From Candidatus Woesearchaeota archaeon (lineage in GTDB: Archaea > Nanobdellota > Nanobdellia > Woesearchaeales > DSVV01), in the NCBI GenBank assembly GCA_016215305.1, contig JACRKI010000137.1:1-5263 (forward strand): a stretch of DNA of 5,263 nt. The letters are read 5' to 3'. Within the stretch, counting starts at the first letter, position 1. Every line of letters begins with the position of its first letter. Shown here one piece after another: positions 1 to 3,543 of this stretch. The notes under the pieces were generated by a model, which did no database searches, was not told the origin of the DNA, and saw only the letters and a program-made list of their open reading frames with translations. The position numbers were made by a program, and so were the translations under genes.

Positions 1-32
1 ATTAATCCTTTCTGGGACTCTTTTTCTGCCAT
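1..32 (-). CDS. N-terminus of unidentified protein, cut by left edge
   Basis: An ATG at 32-30 on the minus strand opens a reading frame that reads MAEKESQKGL and then leaves the window. The short, Lys/Glu-rich, soluble-looking start is plausible for a real protein but too short to identify. The main support is its promoter: a TATA-like AATATTTAAA lies 27-28 nt upstream, the same geometry seen for the two confident promoters of this window. It would be transcribed in the same direction as the radical SAM gene, but a strong terminator-like repeat and 297 bp separate them, so it is probably an independent unit. A competing reading is a plus-strand frame open from 1 to a TGA at 157-159. The two overlap and at most one is likely real; I favour the minus-strand start because of its promoter. 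Confidence 0.42.
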   Translation of the reverse strand, partial: MAEKESQKGL

Positions 33-54
33 CTTTACATTAAATAATCATTAC

Positions 55-64
55 TTTAAATATT
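55..64 (-). promoter_or_regulatory. Archaeal TATA box for the left-edge gene
   Basis: On the minus strand this reads AATATTTAAA, close to the archaeal TATA consensus. Its centre is about 27 nt from the ATG at 32, which would place transcription start at or next to the start codon. The surrounding 31-110 is only about 22% GC, so a chance match is easy; the matching spacing is the evidence. Confidence 0.4.
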
Positions 65-142
65 TTTTTAGTACCGATATATACCTGACATATATCTCAC
101 AAAGAAACAGTGTTTTTCTGGCGCATTTATTCGTATTAGCGG

Positions 143-199
143 GTATTGCGACGGCCTGATGAAGCCCACATTGTGCGGGCTTCAGAAAGCCGTATTGCG
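143..199. repeat. 8-bp direct repeats flanking a 43-nt hairpin
   Basis: GTATTGCG occurs at 143-150 and again at 192-199, separated by 41 bases. Between them lies a long hairpin: ACGGC (151-155) pairs with GCCGT (189-193), and GAAGCCC (161-167) pairs with GGGCTTC (177-183), extended by T160-A184 and by CA/TG next to a TTG loop. The two stems are joined by 4 + 4 bases (156-159 and 185-188) that can form tandem G·A pairs on the plus-strand RNA. Repeat-hairpin-repeat resembles a tiny inserted element with a target duplication, but could also be part of one folded RNA. Confidence 0.55.
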
Positions 200-235
200 T
201 CACAGCATGTGCGGGTTCAAATCACGCTCTGGGCG
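164..235 (+). other. tRNA-like segment, decayed tRNA or chance
   Basis: GCGGG-TTCAAAT-CACGC (211-227) matches a tRNA T-arm with the conserved TTCAAAT loop and four of five stem pairs (one G·A mismatch). TCTGGGC (228-234) plus G235 would be the 3' acceptor strand, and GCCCACA (164-170) pairs with it at six of seven positions. The total is 72 nt, the right length for a tRNA; T171 and G173 fall at U8 and G10. However, no normal D-arm or anticodon arm forms in 173-210. It is either a degraded tRNA, a tRNA-like RNA, or coincidence. Confidence 0.22.
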
Positions 236-270
236 TTATTATTCCATAGAAGAATATAAATCTTATGCTA

Positions 271-328
271 AAAAAATCTGCAAAAATTACCTGACACAAA
301 TTCAATGAGTAATTTTTGCAGATTTTTT
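271..328 (-). terminator. Intrinsic-type terminator of the radical SAM gene
   Basis: A perfect 20-bp inverted repeat (271-290 and 309-328) surrounds an 18-nt loop. It begins one base after the TGA stop (332-330) of the minus-strand radical SAM gene. Read on the minus strand, the second arm ends in seven consecutive T residues (276-270). The stem is AT-rich (4 G/C pairs of 20), which suits the U-tract-dependent termination known in archaea. Position, pairing and T-run all agree. Confidence 0.75.
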
Positions 329-329
329 A

Positions 330-1739
330 TCACCACAACAAAACCTGCTCTTTGAAATAATTCAGCACTCGCGGGAACTTTTCAATATTCTTAATAGTCT
401 TGATATATCTTCTTCGCATGTCCCTCGCGTCTTCGCGCTGCATTCCAATCGAGGTGGTGTACGTGATACTTGTATCGAGCACTGTTCGCTCTGTTTCTGT
501 AATCTGTGCAACGCCAAACGCTTCTGGATTCGCATACACTTTGCCGCCTTTCTGCAGCCCGAAAATACTTGTCGTGACCAAATCAACCGCATTCTCGTTT
601 TGCTTGAGAAAATTGATGGTGTCAAGAAACTCTTCCTTTGTTTCTGTCGGAAACCCGAACATAATATAGGCGGCATTCTTGATTCCCGCCGCATGGCTTT
701 CCTGCAGCACTTGCGCCGCAATCTCGACTTGCGTTCCTTTTTTCATTACATCTAAAATGCGCTGATTGCCTGATTCCACTCCCCACGAAACAGTATGCAA
801 TCCTGATGCTTGTAATTCTTTGAGCACGCCAATAAGATCTTTTGTCGGACGCAGCTGACACCACCATTTGACATTCAGCGGCTTGAGCATTTCTGCAAGC
901 TCGACAAGCCTGTTCTTTGCGATCATGTCATCCACAAAATAAACATATTTTGCTTTGCTTTGCACAATTGTTTTTCGAATATTTTCGATGTTGTATTCTA
1001 AGTAGGGAACGTCCGCGAAATGCGTGCAGAATGTGCACTGCTTGTAAAAACAGGTGCTGCACGTTTTCAAGGGAATCATTTTTTCCAAAGTGAAATAGTT
1101 TTCCATGACATAATCCGAGAAATCAGGGATAGTGCCGCAATTGTAGTTTTCTTCTTTGTATTTTAAAAATTTTGAAGAAATCACCTTCTGCATTGGAGTG
1201 AATGATTTCTTCTCAAAATTTTTTGCAATATACTCAACTAATTCCACTTCGTTTTTCAAATATGGACAAATTGCTTTTATCTTGGAGTTTGCTGCTGGTC
1301 CTCCGACAATACATGGAATCCCTTTTTCTGTTAGTGCTTGAAGCAAAGCTTTTGCGTAGAAACATTGGCTGCTGTACACTAAACTGAACGCGACAAGATC
1401 TGGTTTTTCTCTTGTTATTTGCTCGACGAGTTCTTTCAAAAATTCCGGCGCTTTGCTTTCCACCACATTCCAGTTATTTTCTGAATAGATTTCTCTGGAT
1501 TGCCGCTCCAATGTTTCAAGGAGTTTTGCAAAAAGCAGGAGATTATATTGATTCATTTCTTTTATCGCTTTTAATTCTGCATAGAGTTTTGGAAATTTCA
1601 GCGTATGAAACTTTGCATTAAGATCAAGGCATTTTGTTTCAATATTGAGATTGTTTTCCAAGAAGTTTTTCAGATAGGAAAGAGAATACGGCATCATTGT
1701 TGGCGTACAAAACGGCGCATACAGTAAAATGACTTTCAT
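330..1739 (-). CDS. B12-binding-domain radical SAM protein
   Basis: 469-residue enzyme of the cobalamin-binding radical SAM superfamily, a normal full length. The N-terminal part (about 1-170) looks like the Rossmann-like B12-binding domain: MKVILLYAP strand, PYSLSYLKNFLE helix, PDLVAFSLVYSS strand (113-124) and IVGGPAAN (144-151). No DxHxxG cobalamin motif is visible. The radical SAM domain follows. Its cluster cysteines are within CSTCFYKQCTFC (C227, C230, C235, C238); C230/C235/C238 give CX4CX2C instead of the usual CX3CX2C. Further marks are FVDD (268-271), WGVESGNQRILDVMKKG (319-335) and IMFGFPTETKEE (359-370). Such enzymes bind a [4Fe-4S] cluster, cleave S-adenosylmethionine and often methylate unreactive carbon or phosphorus, but the substrate cannot be told here. 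It is transcribed alone, divergently from the plus-strand cluster, from a leaderless TATA promoter. ATG 1739-1737 is the only start that keeps the first strand. Confidence 0.93.
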   Translation of the reverse strand: MKVILLYAPFCTPTMMPYSLSYLKNFLENNLNIETKCLDLNAKFHTLKFPKLYAELKAIKEMNQYNLLLFAKLLETLERQSREIYSENNWNVVESKAPEFLKELVEQITREKPDLVAFSLVYSSQCFYAKALLQALTEKGIPCIVGGPAANSKIKAICPYLKNEVELVEYIAKNFEKKSFTPMQKVISSKFLKYKEENYNCGTIPDFSDYVMENYFTLEKMIPLKTCSTCFYKQCTFCTHFADVPYLEYNIENIRKTIVQSKAKYVYFVDDMIAKNRLVELAEMLKPLNVKWWCQLRPTKDLIGVLKELQASGLHTVSWGVESGNQRILDVMKKGTQVEIAAQVLQESHAAGIKNAAYIMFGFPTETKEEFLDTINFLKQNENAVDLVTTSIFGLQKGGKVYANPEAFGVAQITETERTVLDTSITYTTSIGMQREDARDMRRRYIKTIKNIEKFPRVLNYFKEQVLLW

Positions 1740-1761
1740 GATGGAGAAAAAAGATCAATGA

Positions 1762-1770
1762 ATTATAAAT
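1762..1770 (-). promoter_or_regulatory. TATA box of the radical SAM gene
   Basis: On the minus strand the bases read ATTTATAAT. The centre is about 27 nt upstream of the ATG at 1739, the standard archaeal TATA-to-start distance, so the transcript probably begins at the start codon. No Shine-Dalgarno motif at useful spacing lies in 1740-1755, in agreement with leaderless translation. Confidence 0.62.
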
Positions 1771-1779
1771 GTTGCTTGA

Positions 1780-1818
1780 GAAAAAATCACTTTCTGAATG
1801 TTGGCAGGTGATTTTTTC
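1780..1818. repeat. 11-bp inverted repeat upstream of the radical SAM promoter
   Basis: GAAAAAATCAC (1780-1790) and GTGATTTTTTC (1808-1818) are perfect inverted copies around a 17-nt loop. Each strand ends its hairpin with T6, so it could stop transcription in either direction. It lies 10 bp from the radical SAM TATA box, on the upstream side. It may be a terminator for an RNA coming from 1820-2040 on the minus strand, or an operator bound by a dimeric regulator. Confidence 0.5.
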
Positions 1819-2069
1819 AAAAAGAAAAGGAAAAACGCAGGAACTAAGAAAATATAACACGAACACACAACGCTCTGGCAAGGCCTGTAATTATTATTTA
1901 TTTTTTTCTCAATTACTCTTTGAAATTTTCTTTGATAAAAAATATAATTATTGTGGTCAGGTTTTCCTTTGTCGGTTCGTGTATCAGCAGCCTTGTTCGT
2001 GCAAACAAGGTGAGTATGCAACAGAAGAGTAGGTCATCCAAAGCTTTTACTTAAACACCGACCCAAAGG
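1819..2069. other. Non-coding intergenic block with nested inverted repeats
   Basis: I see no convincing gene here; frames that stay open are Phe/Lys/Cys-rich by-products of poly-T and poly-A tracts, without promoter or family likeness. The block does hold ordered complementary pieces: ACACGAAC (1857-1864) with GTTCGTGT (1975-1982), AAGG (1880-1883) with CCTT (1966-1969), CCTG (1884-1887) with CAGG (1958-1961), and TAATTAT (1888-1894) with ATAATTA (1944-1950). They nest in order, so a single imperfect 126-nt fold is possible. The inner ones are AT-rich and short. Confidence 0.35.
1991..2010. repeat. Perfect 7-bp hairpin
   Basis: CCTTGTT (1991-1997) pairs exactly with AACAAGG (2004-2010) around the loop CGTGCA. 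The GTTCGTG inside it (1995-2001) repeats GTTCGTG at 1975-1981 in direct orientation and CACGAAC at 1858-1864 in inverted orientation. No T-run follows on the plus strand, so it is not a plain terminator. Confidence 0.5.
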
Positions 2070-2078
2070 TATATAAAT
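2070..2078 (+). promoter_or_regulatory. TATA box driving the envelope gene cluster
   Basis: TATATAAAT is a near-ideal archaeal TATA box, preceded by purine-rich CAAAGG that could serve as the TFB recognition element. Its centre is 26 nt upstream of the ATG at 2100, so the message is probably leaderless. The AAAAGGA at 2091-2097 is too close to the ATG for a normal Shine-Dalgarno site. This is the only strong promoter for the three genes from 2100 onward. Confidence 0.72.
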
Positions 2079-2099
2079 CCAAACCACTAAAAAAGGACC

Positions 2100-2654
2100 A
2101 TGAAACTGAAAATCAGACTATTGTTCCTAATCAGTATACTGATCATCTTGTGCTCTGCTCTTGTCAACTCCCAATATTATCAAGACTACACAGACAGCAG
2201 CACCAGCGACAGCTACTACAGCAGTGATTACGCAAACGAAACAAAAATTCCTGACTGGTACGAAGTCAGCGATGAAGAAGTGGAGTTTTGCAGAAATTAT
2301 GGAGGAGTTAAAGATTCAAACAGCGTCTACCAAACTGCAGAAGGCGGACTGCCGCAGCCTGTTTCCCAACTCACGCTTTCTGTGCAGGGAACCTACACGA
2401 CAGAATACGACAAACGACTCTATGAATTTGCTTGGTATGTTCAGCCGCTCAGCGAGGACACGACATATTCAATCGATCTTGTCAAAGACAACGGAGAGAC
2501 TGAAGAATTCACTCGAGGAAACGCGCCAGCGACAACAGGAGACGCCCAATATGACACGCGTGAGACAGACGCAATTTACACTGACATCGAAATTGTTCTT
2601 GAAGATGGATCTATTGGATTAAAAGTGCCAATCGTTGAAAAATCACCATACTAA
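2100..2654 (+). CDS. Small secreted protein, Tyr/Ser-rich linker, unknown family
   Basis: 184 residues, not recognised as a known family. The first 24 residues form a Sec-type signal peptide: MKLKIR charged start, hydrophobic LLFLISILIILCSALV, and a likely cleavage after VNS (S24). No proper lipobox surrounds C18. Residues 25-48 are a low-complexity Tyr/Ser/Asp/Thr segment ending in an NET glycosylation sequon (N46). The rest (about 49-184) is acidic, with alternating residues suggestive of a beta-sandwich (for example LTLSVQGTY, TYSIDLVKD, TDIEIVLEDGSIGLKVPI) and a single Cys, C64. It is expected outside the membrane, perhaps tethered through the flexible linker to neighbours. It is the first gene of the cluster and starts 26 nt after a strong TATA box; the next gene begins 23 bp on. 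The start is fixed by the promoter and signal peptide. Confidence 0.85.
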   Translation: MKLKIRLLFLISILIILCSALVNSQYYQDYTDSSTSDSYYSSDYANETKIPDWYEVSDEEVEFCRNYGGVKDSNSVYQTAEGGLPQPVSQLTLSVQGTYTTEYDKRLYEFAWYVQPLSEDTTYSIDLVKDNGETEEFTRGNAPATTGDAQYDTRETDAIYTDIEIVLEDGSIGLKVPIVEKSPY

Positions 2655-2677
2655 CAAAATAAAATATTAAGATTAAA

Positions 2678-3514
2678 ATGATGAATACAATGAAAACAAA
2701 CGCAAAAAAACAAATATCTGGAAAAATATCTCATTTGCATCTCTATATTCAATCATTCAAATCCATGGACAAACCATTTGGCATGACCATTCTTCTTGAC
2801 GCGGCGTATCTGCTTGTTCTGTTCGGCTTGTTTTTGCTCTTCCTTATTGTACTGAAAGCAGTCTTCCTTCCTGTCGCGACCGCGCTGCAATCTATTCTCG
2901 GACTCTTTAGCGTTATTGGCTCCAGCGGACAAATAAATCCCGCTGTACAAACTGCGCTCTCACAAAACTTTAGCACCATCAAATGGTTTTATTTCAAGGC
3001 TGCAATGATTATTCTCGGTAGCGTCGCAGTCTTTTTTGGCATCAATTCTTTGTACAAAGCATTCATCTGGTTACACCTTACCAAACAAAAACAAACAACT
3101 GCGTATTTGAAAAAATTTGTCGCAATCAACATGACGTGGCAATTGCTCTGGCTGCTGGCCGCTATTATTATTTTTCTGGGACTTACTGTCAAGGCAGCGA
3201 CAATCGGATTGATACTTTTATTATTCACATACCTGTATTTGACGCCATTTTTCCGCGCACAGCTTACGGAGAAGCACACCCTCAAACAAGCATACAAAGA
3301 AACCTTTGTTCTTGGCGCAAAGAAATTCCGGCATTTTGCAATTCCTATCTGCGTTATGTTCATTACTGTTGTTTTTGCATGGATGCTTGGTGTCTTGCTG
3401 ATGACGCTTCTCGCACCAGCAGGAATAGTGTTCTTCGCGATCATCTTCCTTGTCCTCGCAACTGCGTGGATTCGATTATATTTCGCAGTGATACATAAGA
3501 AAGTTATGGGATAA
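2678..3514 (+). CDS. Six-helix integral membrane protein, unknown function
   Basis: 278 residues. A Lys-rich cytoplasmic-looking N-terminus (about 1-33) precedes hydrophobic segments at roughly 35-65, 103-127, 150-169, 171-190, 219-245 and 248-270, arranged as three hairpins with short charged loops (for example HLTKQKQT, RAQLTEKHTLKQ, GAKKFRHF). No catalytic or transport motif was recognised and I cannot name a family. Cys is nearly absent (C225 only). ATG codons occur at 2678, 2681 and 2690; the first is taken by default and no ribosome site separates them. It lies 23 bp after the secreted protein gene and 29 bp before the large surface protein gene, with no good promoter of its own, so it is probably co-transcribed. 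Between two exported proteins, a role in anchoring, assembling or exporting envelope components is reasonable but is inference. Confidence 0.85.
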   Translation: MMNTMKTNAKKQISGKISHLHLYIQSFKSMDKPFGMTILLDAAYLLVLFGLFLLFLIVLKAVFLPVATALQSILGLFSVIGSSGQINPAVQTALSQNFSTIKWFYFKAAMIILGSVAVFFGINSLYKAFIWLHLTKQKQTTAYLKKFVAINMTWQLLWLLAAIIIFLGLTVKAATIGLILLLFTYLYLTPFFRAQLTEKHTLKQAYKETFVLGAKKFRHFAIPICVMFITVVFAWMLGVLLMTLLAPAGIVFFAIIFLVLATAWIRLYFAVIHKKVMG

Positions 3515-3534
3515 TTACTTTACTCATTAAAAAA

Positions 3535-3540
3535 GAGGGG
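3535..3540 (+). promoter_or_regulatory. Ribosome binding site of the large surface protein
   Basis: GAGGGG ends 3 bases before the ATG at 3544. GAGG (3535-3538) fits the archaeal anti-Shine-Dalgarno sequence with a 5-nt spacing. This internal cluster gene thus has a leader-type site, unlike the leaderless first gene, which supports a polycistronic message and fixes the start. Confidence 0.55.
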
Positions 3541-3543
3541 AAT

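Larger units (their letters stand above)
141..235. ncRNA. GC-rich intergenic island, candidate structured RNA
   Basis: By direct count these 95 bases are about 58% GC, while 31-110 and 241-330 are about 23% GC. In AT-rich archaea, sharp GC peaks between genes are a known mark of structured RNA genes. The island contains a 43-nt hairpin (151-193) and a tRNA-like T-arm with acceptor (211-235). A possible plus-strand promoter is ATATATA at 77-83, giving a start near 106, and the island is followed by TTATTATT at 236-240 onwards. The strand is not settled. On the plus strand the hairpin has two A·C mismatches and a tandem G·A pair; on the minus strand the A·C pairs become G·U wobbles. No complete known RNA family was recognised. 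Confidence 0.38.

Noticed and set aside
1..159. Plus-strand frame open from the left edge to TGA 157-159 (52 codons, ending in LFVLAGIATA)
   Set aside because: It could be a gene's C-terminus, but it is Phe/Tyr-rich as expected from a T-rich strand, has no visible start or family motif, and conflicts with the promoter-supported minus-strand start at 32.
156..162. CTGATGA as a box C of a C/D guide RNA
   Set aside because: The first base does not fit the RUGAUGA consensus and no box D (CTGA) lies at suitable distance on the same strand.
362..867. ORFs overlapping the radical SAM gene in other frames and on the plus strand
   Set aside because: The radical SAM frame carries all family motifs; the others are Arg/Ser/Cys-rich shadows.
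1755..2021. 88-residue minus-strand ORF in the same spacer
   Set aside because: Overlaps the radical SAM promoter and the inverted repeats and shows no family likeness.
1769..2032. 87-residue plus-strand ORF in the divergent spacer
   Set aside because: No promoter or ribosome site at proper spacing, odd Phe/Lys/Cys/Tyr composition from poly-T and poly-A tracts, and it runs across several inverted repeats.
2161..2622. 153-residue ORF in another plus frame inside the secreted protein gene
   Set aside because: Ala/Thr/Gln/Lys/Arg-rich out-of-frame product. The overlapping 2100 frame has a signal peptide and correct promoter spacing.
2989..3498. ORFs of 120 and 151 residues overlapping the membrane protein gene
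   Set aside because: They are alternative-frame products of a gene with clear membrane segments and have no start signals.
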